From Paenibacillus timonensis (lineage in GTDB: Bacteria > Bacillota > Bacilli > Paenibacillales > Paenibacillaceae): DNA of 64,000 bases. The stretch is from positions 1 to 64,000 of the forward strand of contig NZ_JAKSXN010000022.1 in NCBI RefSeq assembly GCF_022427145.1, written 5' to 3'. The notes under the pieces are model-generated. The model did no database searches and was not told the DNA's origin. It was given only the letters and a program-made list of their open reading frames with translations. How positions within the stretch are numbered: the stretch's first letter is position 1; every line of letters begins with the position of its first letter. Position numbers and translations under genes: made by a program. This document shows, one piece after another, positions 20,230 through 28,935 of this stretch.

Positions 20230-20410
20230 GCGGACTGTAGCGCCGTTAATTATCTATTTCCCGACTATTTCTCGCCGCAACGGACTCCAGTGACCTTATT
20301 TAAAGCAAAAAAGCTCAACTGGATGACTTTCGCCCAATTAAGGCCTCTGAGGTCCGTTAGCTTCCAAAACCCTTCGTGTTTACACCTATAAGGTCTCTGG
20401 AGTCCGTTAG
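20230..20410. repeat. four degenerate copies of a 23-bp motif in head-to-head arrangement
   Basis: Two plus-orientation copies (20230-20253 and AACGGACTCCAGTGACCTTATTT at 20279-20301) face two inverted copies (20336-20361 and 20388-20410, ending GTCCGTTAG). Copies 2 and 4 are nearly perfect reverse complements, so the segment can fold into a large cruciform or RNA stem. No gene is evident in this part (20156-20440) of the dxr-cdsA gap. Confidence 0.65.
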
Positions 20411-20440
20411 CCCAGCATGCGAAGAATCGCCTCGTGATGG

Positions 20441-21010
20441 GAAGCCGATTTTAAATCCACCTTTTCAATAAAAGATTTAAAATCGGGTTTTTAGCACCAA
20501 GAAGGTTGGATGAAGCTAGGGACTGAGCAGCGCAGCGTAGCTGGAGGCTACGTGAGCAGCGGAAGGCCCGGCTGAATTCAAGATTCGACGCCGAGTCCGC
20601 TTCCTTGTCCCCCCTTCGTGCTGAGAAGCCGATTTTAAATCCACCTTTTCAATAAAAGATTTAAAATCGGGTTTTTAGCACCAAGAAGGTTGGATGAAGC
20701 TAGGGACTGAGCAGCGCAGCGTAGCTGGAGGCTACGTGAGCAGCGGAAGGCCCGGCTGAATTCAAGATTCGACGCCCGAATCCGCACCTTCGACACAGCC
20801 TCGTGCTGGGAAGCCGATTTTAAATCCACCTTTTCAATAAAAGATTTAAAATCGGGTTTTTAGCACCAAGAAGGTTGGATGAGGCTAGGGACTGAGCAGC
20901 GCAGCGTAGCTGGAGGCTACGTGAGCAGCGGAAGGCCCGGCTGAATTCAAGATTCGACGTCGAATCCGCACCTTCGACACAGCTTCGTGCTGGGAAGCCG
21001 ATTTTAAATC
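20441..21010 (+). repeat. tandem array of three dispersed-repeat units (copy B)
   Basis: Units begin at 20474, 20658 and 20843 (periods 184 and 185) and each runs from GATTTAAAATCGG to CCGATTTTAAATC, an exact 13-bp inverted repeat; a right-end fragment of a further unit lies at 20441-20457. Linkers read CACCTTTTCAATAAAA. The core matches copies A and C (AGCACCAAGAAGGTTGGATGA..., a CGTAGC/GCTACG stem, GAATTCAAGATTCGACG). Units 2 and 3 are closer to each other than to unit 1 near their right ends. The last unit ends eight bases before the cdsA stop codon. Confidence 0.92.
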
Positions 21011-21017
21011 CACCTTA

Positions 21018-21815
21018 TTAAGGAAGGAGGGTTAGGATATGTATGAACGGGAACACCGCGATCCAACTATCGCACCGATCCAAAATCCCGCCATGGCCGG
21101 GCAGCAGCTTGCCCGAATCCTTGATGCCGTAGACGCGTTTGTACGCCGATTGGATCAGGTCGCCAAATTGACCGAGCACTGCGGCGGAAATTCCCAGCAA
21201 CACGGCTCGTCCGACCGTGAGCAATCCGCCGGAAGCAAAGGCGAAGATGACGGCAACGATCACGGCCAGCAAGACGCCGCCCAGCGCCCCTTCCACGGTT
21301 TTGTTCGGGCTGATCGCAGGCCACAGCTTATGTTTGCCGAAGCGACGGCCGGTGAAATAGGCGCCCGCATCGCTGCTCCATATCGCCGCTAGCATCAGAA
21401 ACGTCCAGAACAGGCCATGACCGTCAGGCGTATTGCGCGTTTCCGCGATGGCCGCAAATCCGATGCCAACGTAAACCATGCCCAGGTACAACATAGCGAC
21501 TTGGCCGATCGGCATCTCGTTTTTGCTGATCACGGTTACGGCTAAAAAGAGCAGCATGAACAACCACAACACTGCGGAATCGCCGAGCGGTCTGGCGATA
21601 TCGAGCAGGCGCCACGGAAACGCTAAATAGACCACGCCTAAGAAACCCAAAAGAGCAGGTCCTTGGAACGCCGGAATACGGGTCATTCGCACAAATTCGT
21701 AATATCCGATCAGAGCCATAAGCAAAATGAGTACATGATAGAGGGTTCCGCCCAACCAGCACATTCCGAGGAAAAAGCCGCCGGCGATGATGCCCGTAAT
21801 CAACCGCTGTTTCAC
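21018..21815 (-). CDS. cdsA: phosphatidate cytidylyltransferase (CDP-diglyceride synthase)
   Basis: CdsA makes CDP-diacylglycerol from phosphatidate and CTP, the branch point for membrane phospholipids. The 265-residue product is a polytopic membrane protein with about eight hydrophobic segments and the family signature AYKRVYGIKDSGKLLPGHGG followed by ILDRCDS at the C terminus. Translation starts at GTG with GAAGGTG seven bases upstream. It follows uppS by 19 bases. The repeat array begins just eight bases after its stop, so the last residues (HILTLLP) could have been altered by that insertion. Confidence 0.95.
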   Translation of the reverse strand: MKQRLITGIIAGGFFLGMCWLGGTLYHVLILLMALIGYYEFVRMTRIPAFQGPALLGFLGVVYLAFPWRLLDIARPLGDSAVLWLFMLLFLAVTVISKNEMPIGQVAMLYLGMVYVGIGFAAIAETRNTPDGHGLFWTFLMLAAIWSSDAGAYFTGRRFGKHKLWPAISPNKTVEGALGGVLLAVIVAVIFAFASGGLLTVGRAVLLGISAAVLGQFGDLIQSAYKRVYGIKDSGKLLPGHGGILDRCDSWIAVFPFIHILTLLP

Positions 21816-21834
21816 CAGTCTACACCTTCCATCG

Positions 21835-22602
21835 CTAGGTTAATCCGCCGTATCGCCGCGTGCGGCGCTGATATTCCCCCACCGCTTCAACCAAATGTTC
21901 CTTGCTGAAATCCGGCCAGAGGATATCCGTGAACCACAGTTCACTATAAGCCGTTTGCCAGAGCATAAAATTACTTAACCGCAATTCACCGCTCGTACGG
22001 ATCAGCAAATCAGGTTCAGGCAACCCGGCGGATAGTAGCCTGGATTCGAACGTGTCCGACGTAATGTCTTCCACCGACAGCTCGCCAGACTGAACGGCCC
22101 TGGCGATATCTTTCACGCTTTCCGTAATCTCGCGGCGGCTGCCGTAATTCAAGGCAAAATTCAAGATCAAGCCCGTGTTGTGTTTCGTCCGCTCAATCGC
22201 TTCCTCCATTGCGGCAATCGTATGCTTGGGCAGTTCATCCGTATACCCCATCATCCGGACCTGGACGTTCTTCTCAACCAACTCATCCAGTTCAATCGCC
22301 AGAAACTCCTGCGGCAGCGACATCAGATAATCGACTTCATCCTTCGGCCGCTTCCAGTTCTCCGTCGAGAAAGCGTACAGCGTCAAAATGGAAATGCCCA
22401 GTTCGTCCGCCGCAATCGTGGCCCGCTTTACGGCTTTCATCCCCGATCGATGGCCGACGATTCGCGGCAAACCGAGCCTGCGCGCCCATCTTCCGTTGCC
22501 GTCCATGATAATGGCGACATGTTTCGGGATATTGTCCGGGGACAGGCTGACGGATGTCCCAGATTTCTTCTTTTTCCGCCAGGGTTGAAATAGCTTGATC
22601 AT
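21835..22602 (-). CDS. uppS: undecaprenyl diphosphate synthase (isoprenyl transferase)
   Basis: UppS condenses eight isopentenyl diphosphates with farnesyl diphosphate to give the C55 lipid carrier of wall synthesis. The 255-residue protein has the cis-prenyltransferase blocks HVAIIMDGNGRWA (catalytic Asp near residue 34), STENWKRP, and the C-terminal LIRTSGELRLSNFMLWQ. GGAGG precedes the ATG by seven bases. The gene follows the frr terminator by about 25 bases, without an obvious promoter. Confidence 0.97.
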   Translation of the reverse strand: MIKLFQPWRKKKKSGTSVSLSPDNIPKHVAIIMDGNGRWARRLGLPRIVGHRSGMKAVKRATIAADELGISILTLYAFSTENWKRPKDEVDYLMSLPQEFLAIELDELVEKNVQVRMMGYTDELPKHTIAAMEEAIERTKHNTGLILNFALNYGSRREITESVKDIARAVQSGELSVEDITSDTFESRLLSAGLPEPDLLIRTSGELRLSNFMLWQTAYSELWFTDILWPDFSKEHLVEAVGEYQRRTRRYGGLT

Positions 22603-22629
22603 TCCTTTTCCTCCAGCCGATGATGAAAA

Positions 22630-22674
22630 AGAGACAAAACCCCACCGTAATAGGAGGGGCCGCTTTTTGTCTCT
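22630..22674 (-). terminator. terminator overlapping the frr stop codon
   Basis: GAGACAAAA pairs with TTTTGTCTC around a GC-rich inner arm (CCCCTCC/GGTGGGG-like) and runs into five T on the minus strand. The 5' arm begins immediately at the frr stop codon. It stands only about 30 bases before uppS, so uppS expression needs read-through or a promoter within frr. Confidence 0.75.
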
Positions 22675-23227
22675 TAGACTTCCATGATCTCTTTTTCTTT
22701 CGCAGCGAGGACCTTATCCACTTCCGCGATAAACTTATCCGTCGTTTTCTGAATGTCTTCCTGGTGCCGGCGCGACTCGTCCTCAGAAATATCGGTCTTC
22801 TCCAGCTTCTTGATGTCGTCGTTCGCATCGCGGCGGATATTGCGGATCGCGACTTTCGCCTCTTCGCCGAATTTCTTCGTCATCTTCACGAGCTCGACAC
22901 GGCGTTCCTCGGTCAAGGCCGGAATGGACAAGCGAATGGACGTACCGTCGTTCGCGGGGGTTAAACCTAGATCCGATTTTTGGATCGCCCGCTCGATTTC
23001 CGATAGCGACGATTTGTCCCAAGGTTGGATCATCAACGTCCGGGAATCCGGCGTGTTGATATTGGCCAACTGGTTGATTGGGGTTGGCGAACCGTAATAA
23101 TCAACCTGAATGCGATCAAGCAGCGAAGGCGTAGCTCTTCCGGCGCGAAGCGTCGATAGATCTCTTTTCAAGGCCTGAATCGCTTTGTCCATGCGTTCTT
23201 CGGCATGTTTCTTAATCGTTTGCGGCA

Positions 23228-23228
<1 letters not shown>
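22674..23228 (-). CDS. frr: ribosome recycling factor
   Basis: RRF, with EF-G, splits post-termination ribosomes. The 184-residue product has the expected length and the conserved segments [20 protein letters not shown] and [12 protein letters not shown]. Its ATG overlaps the pyrH stop codon by one base (TAATG), so translation is coupled. pyrH-frr-uppS-cdsA is the standard order. Confidence 0.97.
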
Positions 23229-23977
<749 letters not shown>

Positions 23978-23989
23978 TCATTCGCGGGT

Positions 23990-24027
23990 TAAAAAAGAAG
24001 GAACACGGCGTGTTCCAACTTTCCTTC
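23990..24027 (-). terminator. terminator between tsf and pyrH
   Basis: On the minus strand GGAACACG pairs with its complement in CGTGTTCC, followed by TTCTTTTTT. Located about 25 bases after the tsf stop and about 35 bases before pyrH. Confidence 0.8.
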
Positions 24028-24049
24028 ACATGTATGTGAGATGGTCTGC

Positions 24050-24700
24050 TTATTTGTTGACTTGGGACATAACTTCTTCTACGAAGTTGTCGACTTTTTT
24101 CTCCAGACCTTCGCCAAGTTCGTAACGAACGAAACGACGGATGGAGATGTTTTCGCCGATGGTGCTGATTTTTTCTTTCAGCAGTTGCTCAATCGTTTTG
24201 TCCGGGTCTTTAACGAATGCTTGTTCCAGCAAACAGAACTCTTCATAGTATTTGCCGATGCGGCCTTCGACCATTTTCTCGACGATTTTCTCCGGCTTGC
24301 CTTCGTTCAGGGCTTGAGCTTTCAGGATTTCTTTCTCTTTCTCGATTTCCTCTTGCGGAACTTCTTCCCGACGAACGTAGCGAGGGCTCATCGCCGCGAT
24401 ATGCATCGCAACGTCGCGAGCAAATTCTTTGAACTGTTCGTTTTTGGCTACGAAGTCCGTTTCACTGTTGATCTCAACCAGAACGCCGATACGGCCTCCT
24501 GCGTGGATATAAGATTCAACAACGCCTTCCGTAGCGATACGGCCCGCTTTATTCGCAGCGGCAGCCAGACCTTTTTCACGCAAAAACTCAATCGCTTTCG
24601 TCATATCGCCGTTTGCTTCTTCCAGCGCTTTTTTGCAATCCAGCATCCCCGCGCCAGTTTTTTCACGTAGTTCCTTGACCGATTTTGCATCAACAGCCAT
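24050..24700 (-). CDS. tsf: elongation factor Ts, short form
   Basis: EF-Ts is the guanine nucleotide exchange factor of EF-Tu. The 216-residue protein keeps the N-terminal UBA-like domain ([19 protein letters not shown]), the EF-Tu contact segment [15 protein letters not shown], and the C-terminal [21 protein letters not shown] region, but it is about 75 residues shorter than the B. subtilis protein (293). After [22 protein letters not shown] it goes straight to the C-terminal module, so one of the two core subdomains is missing, as in the 196-residue Thermus protein. No frameshift is visible. GGAGGG precedes the ATG. A hairpin separates it from rpsB. Confidence 0.96.
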   Translation of the reverse strand: MAVDAKSVKELREKTGAGMLDCKKALEEANGDMTKAIEFLREKGLAAAANKAGRIATEGVVESYIHAGGRIGVLVEINSETDFVAKNEQFKEFARDVAMHIAAMSPRYVRREEVPQEEIEKEKEILKAQALNEGKPEKIVEKMVEGRIGKYYEEFCLLEQAFVKDPDKTIEQLLKEKISTIGENISIRRFVRYELGEGLEKKVDNFVEEVMSQVNK

Positions 24701-24821
24701 GTTTAATTCCCTCCATATCGATATATAGGGTATGCCCCTTCAATTCTTAAAGGTATAAAACCACTCGCATATGTAATAACATCGTAATGACCAGCCGATT
24801 TTATACCGTCTTCTTCACTTT

Positions 24822-24867
24822 AAAAAAAGGGTAGTGAGAGGTTTGACACCTACCAACCACCCTTTTC
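24822..24867 (-). terminator. attenuating terminator between rpsB and tsf
   Basis: AAAAGGG (minus strand) pairs with CCCTTTT around an inner AGGT/ACCT stem, and the 3' arm continues as TTTTTTT. It follows the rpsB stop by about 35 bases and precedes tsf by about 120 bases. It would lower tsf expression relative to rpsB. Confidence 0.7.
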
Positions 24868-24902
24868 ATTTAATTTATCGATTTAGCGTATGGCCAAAGC
24901 CA

Positions 24903-25601
24903 TTAAGCCGTCGTTTGCTCGCCTTGGTGAGCTTCGATTACGGCATCCGCCATTTTGCCAGTCAACAGTTTCACGGCGCGGATGGCGTCGTCGTTACCCG
25001 GAATGACGTAGTCGATTTCGTCCGGATCGCAGTTCGTGTCGACGATGCCTACAATCGGGATACCCAATTTGCGAGCTTCGGCAACCGCGATGCGTTCTTT
25101 GCGAGGATCGATGACGAACAGGGCGCTAGGCAAGCCCTTCATGTTCTTGATCCCGCCCAGGAATTTCTCGAGACGTTCTTTCTCTTTGCGAAGAATGATG
25201 ACTTCTTTCTTCGGCAATACGGTGAACGTGCCGTCTTCTTCCCAAGTTTCCAATTGCTTCAAACGGTCGATCCGTTTTTGAATCGTTTGGAAGTTGGTCA
25301 GCGTACCGCCGAGCCAACGTTGGTTAATGTAGAATTGACCCGCGCGTTCTGCTTCCTCTTTCACGGAGTCTTGAGCTTGTTTCTTCGTACCTACGAACAG
25401 AATGGTTCCGTTCTCTTCGGCAACGCTCTTAACGAAGTTATAAGCTTCTTCCACTTTCTTGACCGTCTTTTGCAGGTCAATGATGTAAATACCGTTTCTT
25501 TCGGTGAAGATATAACGATCCATTTTCGGGTTCCAGCGACGAGTCTGGTGACCGAAGTGAACGCCTGCTTCAAGCAGTTGTTTCATGGAGATTACTGCCA
25601 T
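24903..25601 (-). CDS. rpsB: 30S ribosomal protein S2
   Basis: S2 is a late-assembling small-subunit protein at the head-body junction. The 232-residue product starts [19 protein letters not shown] and carries the family segments [18 protein letters not shown] and [33 protein letters not shown] lies upstream of the chosen ATG; a longer in-frame extension of 35 codons lies in the leader and is not expected to be translated. The gene has its own strong promoter and a leader of about 125 nt. Confidence 0.98.
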   Translation of the reverse strand: MAVISMKQLLEAGVHFGHQTRRWNPKMDRYIFTERNGIYIIDLQKTVKKVEEAYNFVKSVAEENGTILFVGTKKQAQDSVKEEAERAGQFYINQRWLGGTLTNFQTIQKRIDRLKQLETWEEDGTFTVLPKKEVIILRKEKERLEKFLGGIKNMKGLPSALFVIDPRKERIAVAEARKLGIPIVGIVDTNCDPDEIDYVIPGNDDAIRAVKLLTGKMADAVIEAHQGEQTTA

Positions 25602-25733
25602 CTTCACGCACCTCCTAAGTTTGGTTTTTTTGATGCTTCCTCCGCAGGTTTCATTTCCCACCAAGACTCCCTTTATCGTAAAAGCGAGCACCCTTGGCGA
25701 AATCAACCTACGTGCGTTATAACACCGTCAATT

Positions 25734-25762
25734 ACTATACCATAAGTAAAAAAGGGATGCAA
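25734..25762 (-). promoter_or_regulatory. strong sigma-A promoter of rpsB-tsf
   Basis: Minus-strand TTGCAT (-35), 17-base spacer, TATAGT (-10), preceded by the terminator of the flagellar cluster. The predicted transcript has a leader of about 125 nt before rpsB, long enough for S2 autoregulation, although no specific motif was recognised. Confidence 0.85.
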
Positions 25763-25791
25763 CCGAAGTTTGACGTAAATTGACGGCATAA

Positions 25792-25818
25792 GAAAAAGGC
25801 ACCCCGGGTGCCTTTTCA
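25792..25818 (-). terminator. strong terminator closing the flagellar/chemotaxis cluster
   Basis: AAAAGGCACCC / GGGGTGCCTTTT forms a near-perfect stem with almost no loop, followed by TTTTTCTT on the minus strand. It lies about ten bases after the stop of the YceG-like gene and separates the sigD-region genes from rpsB. Confidence 0.9.
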
Positions 25819-25826
25819 TGCATTTC

Positions 25827-26444
25827 CTATTCGGTCTCGGAAGCTTTGGGCGAGATTTTAGAAATGATCGAATCGAAATCCTCACCCGCTTCAAAAGTAT
25901 ACGTCCCCGCCCGAACCTTGTAGTTGATCTTCTTGGATACGGCCGTCTTCAAGAACGCGCTCTTGTCCGCAATAACCCCCGCCTGCTCCAAGCCTTGAGC
26001 GACGCCTTCCAACGTCGTGCCGCCGACGATCTTGTATTCCACCGTCGCCGGCTGAGGCGAATCCGGATTGGCCGGCCCCTTCGTATCGCCGGCTTTAGCG
26101 CCAGGTACCGCTTGTCCATCGTCCGTCCCCGGATTGGCCGGGGTTTCAGGGACCGTCGGCGCATTTGGCTGTTCTGGGGCATCTGGAGATTTCGTGCTGT
26201 TCCCCGCCTCGTCGGCAGGGGGATTCTCGGCTTGGCCGGACCGCTCCAGCCATTCCTCTTCCGTCAACAGTTCCTGATCCGCCTCCACGACCTTTAAGCC
26301 CGCCAGCACGGCGGCACGTTCAATCTGCTCCTTCGTATAGAGCTCTTTGTTGCCGCCTTGACCGATCAGCATTAACTGGAGGAGCAATGCTCCGGCGATG
26401 AGTCCGCACCCCAATCCCAGCATAAATTGGCGGTTCTTCATCAT
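25827..26444 (-). CDS. YceG-like membrane-anchored protein without catalytic domain
   Basis: The 205-residue protein has one N-terminal membrane segment (residues 7-27: LGLGCGLIAGALLLQLMLI), a Pro/Ala/Glu-rich spacer (about residues 70-130) and a C-terminal domain (EYKIVGGTTLEGVAQGLEQAG ... YKVRAGTYTF) resembling the substrate-recognition module of MltG/YceG-type proteins. The lytic transglycosylase catalytic region of MltG, which would follow, is absent and the gene ends cleanly at a terminator, so it is not simply truncated by an insertion. It overlaps the preceding SwrB-like gene by four bases. Function unknown; a cell-wall role is inferred from the domain only. Confidence 0.65.
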   Translation of the reverse strand: MMKNRQFMLGLGCGLIAGALLLQLMLIGQGGNKELYTKEQIERAAVLAGLKVVEADQELLTEEEWLERSGQAENPPADEAGNSTKSPDAPEQPNAPTVPETPANPGTDDGQAVPGAKAGDTKGPANPDSPQPATVEYKIVGGTTLEGVAQGLEQAGVIADKSAFLKTAVSKKINYKVRAGTYTFEAGEDFDSIISKISPKASETE

Positions 26445-27061
26445 CGGGACTCCTCCTTCTTGGCCAACTGCAGGATCAGCTGGACCTCGCCGCGTTGAAG
26501 ACCCATCGTTTTGGCGATCATGTCAATGGATTTCCCTTTGCCATAAAGCTCGAACAGTTCAGGATATCGATCCCGAACCTGCTCTTGCGGCGGCTCCGGT
26601 TCCTCCGGCAAGGACGACGGTTGGCCTAGAATTTGGGGTTCGGACTCCGCGGCAGCCGCAGCGTCATCTGGTGGCATGAAAGTTTGGGACGCAGCCCCCT
26701 GCCCTACGGAAGCAACGCCGGCTTGCTTCTCTACGCTGGCACCTTCCAGGAGAACGAGTCGCGTTTCGCATTGCTTAGCGGAAGCTTCCGCATCGCCCAA
26801 ACGCCGGCGCAGCTCGGCGATTTGCTCCTGCTGAGCCAACTGCTTGGCGACGAAATCCTGCTTCATCTGCGCGACCATATCGATCAGTTCTTGGTTTTCG
26901 TTTTCGATCTCCGCCATATATTGCTCCAAGGTGGCCTCCAGCTCTGCGGTCATATCCGCTTTGGGCGCCGACGCGGCTTGACGGCCCGGGAGCAGCAGGG
27001 CATAGACGAGTGCCGCTGCCCCAAGCAATACGATGTAAAACCAAGGCTCTCCAAATGACAA
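26441..27061 (-). CDS. SwrB-like membrane/coiled-coil protein with C-terminal helix-turn-helix
   Basis: The 206-residue product has an N-terminal membrane helix (WFYIVLLGAAALVYALLLPG), a coiled coil (about residues 40-105, rich in Glu/Gln), a Pro/Glu-rich spacer and a C-terminal DYPELFELYGKGKS-like helical module with IAKTMGLQRGEVQLILQL, which reads as a helix-turn-helix. This plan and the location just beyond sigD match SwrB (YlxL) of B. subtilis, which promotes flagellar basal-body assembly. I infer equivalence from layout, not sequence identity. Start is a TTG with AGGTGAGG six bases upstream. Confidence 0.6.
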   Translation of the reverse strand: MSFGEPWFYIVLLGAAALVYALLLPGRQAASAPKADMTAELEATLEQYMAEIENENQELIDMVAQMKQDFVAKQLAQQEQIAELRRRLGDAEASAKQCETRLVLLEGASVEKQAGVASVGQGAASQTFMPPDDAAAAAESEPQILGQPSSLPEEPEPPQEQVRDRYPELFELYGKGKSIDMIAKTMGLQRGEVQLILQLAKKEESR

Positions 27062-27096
27062 TGTAATCCTCACCTTTTGCGTTGATGTGTTCTCTT

Positions 27097-27417
27097 CTAT
27101 AAAGACAAGTCGATGTGGCGGCCTTTATAGGGATGTTCGGCCCTATGCTCCTGTGCCTGCTCGTCCGGATTGTCGCCGGAACGGCCATGTTCCTGTTCCC
27201 GCGCGAAAGAACCATTTCCTTCCCGCCTTACGGTCGTATTATGGGCGCTCTCATCCACGCCGGCACTACGCCGACGCTCTATCTCGCTGTCCTTTAAGGC
27301 TTGAACCGATAACAGACTTTGGTCGAGAATAGGTCGATGCTGCTGATCATGCTGAACACGTCCCGCCTCGCTGGTCCGTGGGACCGCGATTTGCATTTCC
27401 ACGGATTTCATATTCAT
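27097..27417 (-). CDS. small hydrophilic protein of unknown function
   Basis: A 106-residue protein rich in Arg, Glu, Gln and His and devoid of hydrophobic segments, probably largely disordered. The ends look ordered and specific: MKSVEMQIAVPRTSEAGRV at the N terminus and HPYKGRHIDLSL at the C terminus. GAGGTG lies five bases before the ATG, and the gene sits in the sigD-fapA-swrB series with short gaps on either side, so it is likely expressed and motility-linked. A similarly long frame on the opposite strand lacks a ribosome site. I do not recognise a family with a known function. Confidence 0.65.
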   Translation of the reverse strand: MNMKSVEMQIAVPRTSEAGRVQHDQQHRPILDQSLLSVQALKDSEIERRRSAGVDESAHNTTVRREGNGSFAREQEHGRSGDNPDEQAQEHRAEHPYKGRHIDLSL

Positions 27418-27481
27418 GGGATCACCTCATTTAAAACGAAGAGAATGGATAATTCGAATATCGTTCCTATGAGTGCCTTTC

Positions 27482-28891
27482 CTAGATGTAAGCCGACATG
27501 GAAATATCCCCTTCGCTAAAATAAAAGGACATTCGCGAAATGGGCTCCTTAATGTACTTGGTATATCTCCCGATGACGATTTTGGATCCGCCGTAAATCA
27601 TTTTAAGGACGTCGACCCGCGCTTTGCCGGTATCCTCGAGCGCCTTTTCTATCGTCAGCATGCGTTCCTTCATCAGGTTGAGTTCCTGCATGTTGGATTT
27701 CTTGGTCATATTGAGCTTCGACCGCATCTCCACCTTATCAGGAGTCAATTTGCCCATGGAAGCGAGCTGATCCAGCAAAGTAAGCGCCTTCTCCGTTTTG
27801 TCCAAGTTAGCAAGCTGATCCTTGACCTGTTGGCGCAGTTCTTGCAACTCGTTCCGAAGCTCCGGCAAGGCCCCTACTTCGATCGAGGTCGTTGTCGACA
27901 TCGGGTTGCCGATAATCCTTGCAACCACTTTCTCGCCCGCCTGGATGTTCCCCCCGACGATCAAACCTTTGGCGCCGCTGCAGATGACGTCGCGTCCGGC
28001 ACGAATATTGGAGTGCATGATGCTCTGCGAGACGATGACGTCTTCGCCCGCCTGAACATTGCCGTCCTGGATAAACGAGCTTTTGATGTTGTGTCCCGCT
28101 TTAATCAGACCTTTGTTGTATCCAATAATACCTCCGGTAATTTCGACGGACCCTTCGGCAATCAACTCAGCCCCTTCGACCCCGCCAACGACGCGAATGT
28201 CCCCGGCAGCGCTGATTCGAAACCCTGTCAGCACATTCCCGCGGACAACGACCGTTCCTACGAAATCGATATTCCCGATACTGTAATCCACGTCCCCGTT
28301 AATTTCATAGATCGGGAACACGTTCAGCTTTCCTTTATCCGTCCGCGTCACCAGGCCGTCGATGGCGGCATACATCGCGGTCTGTTCGGGGTTCAACACG
28401 ACGTTCTTTCCGATTTTGAACCGCGCTTCTTTGCCTTCGCGGCAAGGGATCGGTTCGCCGGTCACCGCTGTGCCGGGGCGTCCTGGAACAGGAGGCACGA
28501 GTTCCGCGATCAGTTGTCCTTTGCGGATATTGTTTAACCGCGTGACATCCTTTAAATCAACCTTTCCGTCCTCGGATTCAACGGGCCGATGCTGATTGTC
28601 ATCGTCAAGGGAAATCGCATGGCGGATAAACCCGTTTTCCCCGTGAATCGGTTCCAGTCCCATGGCAATCGGCGTCTTGCTGAAAAAGTACTCTTTGGGA
28701 TTCGCCGCGAAACGCTTTACGATATCTTCCTGAATCCCGTATTTCAAGCCTTCGCTTTTCAGGAATTGAAGCAGCGCATCCACCGTACAGGCAAAATCGT
28801 CTTCCTTCTTCAAAAACTGCAGATAGGCCACCGTCTTATCGTCGTTCAGCGTTACACTAAGGATCTGCTTTAAATCATCCAGAAGCTCCAC
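27482..28891 (-). CDS. FapA family protein (DUF342)
   Basis: The 469-residue protein has an N-terminal alpha/beta region, a central right-handed parallel beta-helix of polar repeats (for example IDFVGTVVVRGNVLTGFRI, SVEITGGIIGYNKGLIKAG, VICSGAKGLIVGGNIQAG), then a C-terminal coiled coil (about residues 340-420). This is the FapA/DUF342 architecture, found near flagellar genes in many Firmicutes and of unclear mechanism. GTG at 28891 is the likely start (GGAGG nine bases upstream); the frame extends nine codons further. It follows sigD by 44 bases. Confidence 0.8.
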   Translation of the reverse strand: MELLDDLKQILSVTLNDDKTVAYLQFLKKEDDFACTVDALLQFLKSEGLKYGIQEDIVKRFAANPKEYFFSKTPIAMGLEPIHGENGFIRHAISLDDDNQHRPVESEDGKVDLKDVTRLNNIRKGQLIAELVPPVPGRPGTAVTGEPIPCREGKEARFKIGKNVVLNPEQTAMYAAIDGLVTRTDKGKLNVFPIYEINGDVDYSIGNIDFVGTVVVRGNVLTGFRISAAGDIRVVGGVEGAELIAEGSVEITGGIIGYNKGLIKAGHNIKSSFIQDGNVQAGEDVIVSQSIMHSNIRAGRDVICSGAKGLIVGGNIQAGEKVVARIIGNPMSTTTSIEVGALPELRNELQELRQQVKDQLANLDKTEKALTLLDQLASMGKLTPDKVEMRSKLNMTKKSNMQELNLMKERMLTIEKALEDTGKARVDVLKMIYGGSKIVIGRYTKYIKEPISRMSFYFSEGDISMSAYI

Positions 28892-28935
28892 GAAGCCGTT
28901 CCTCCCTCCATCATACACTCGCTTAAAATAACCCG

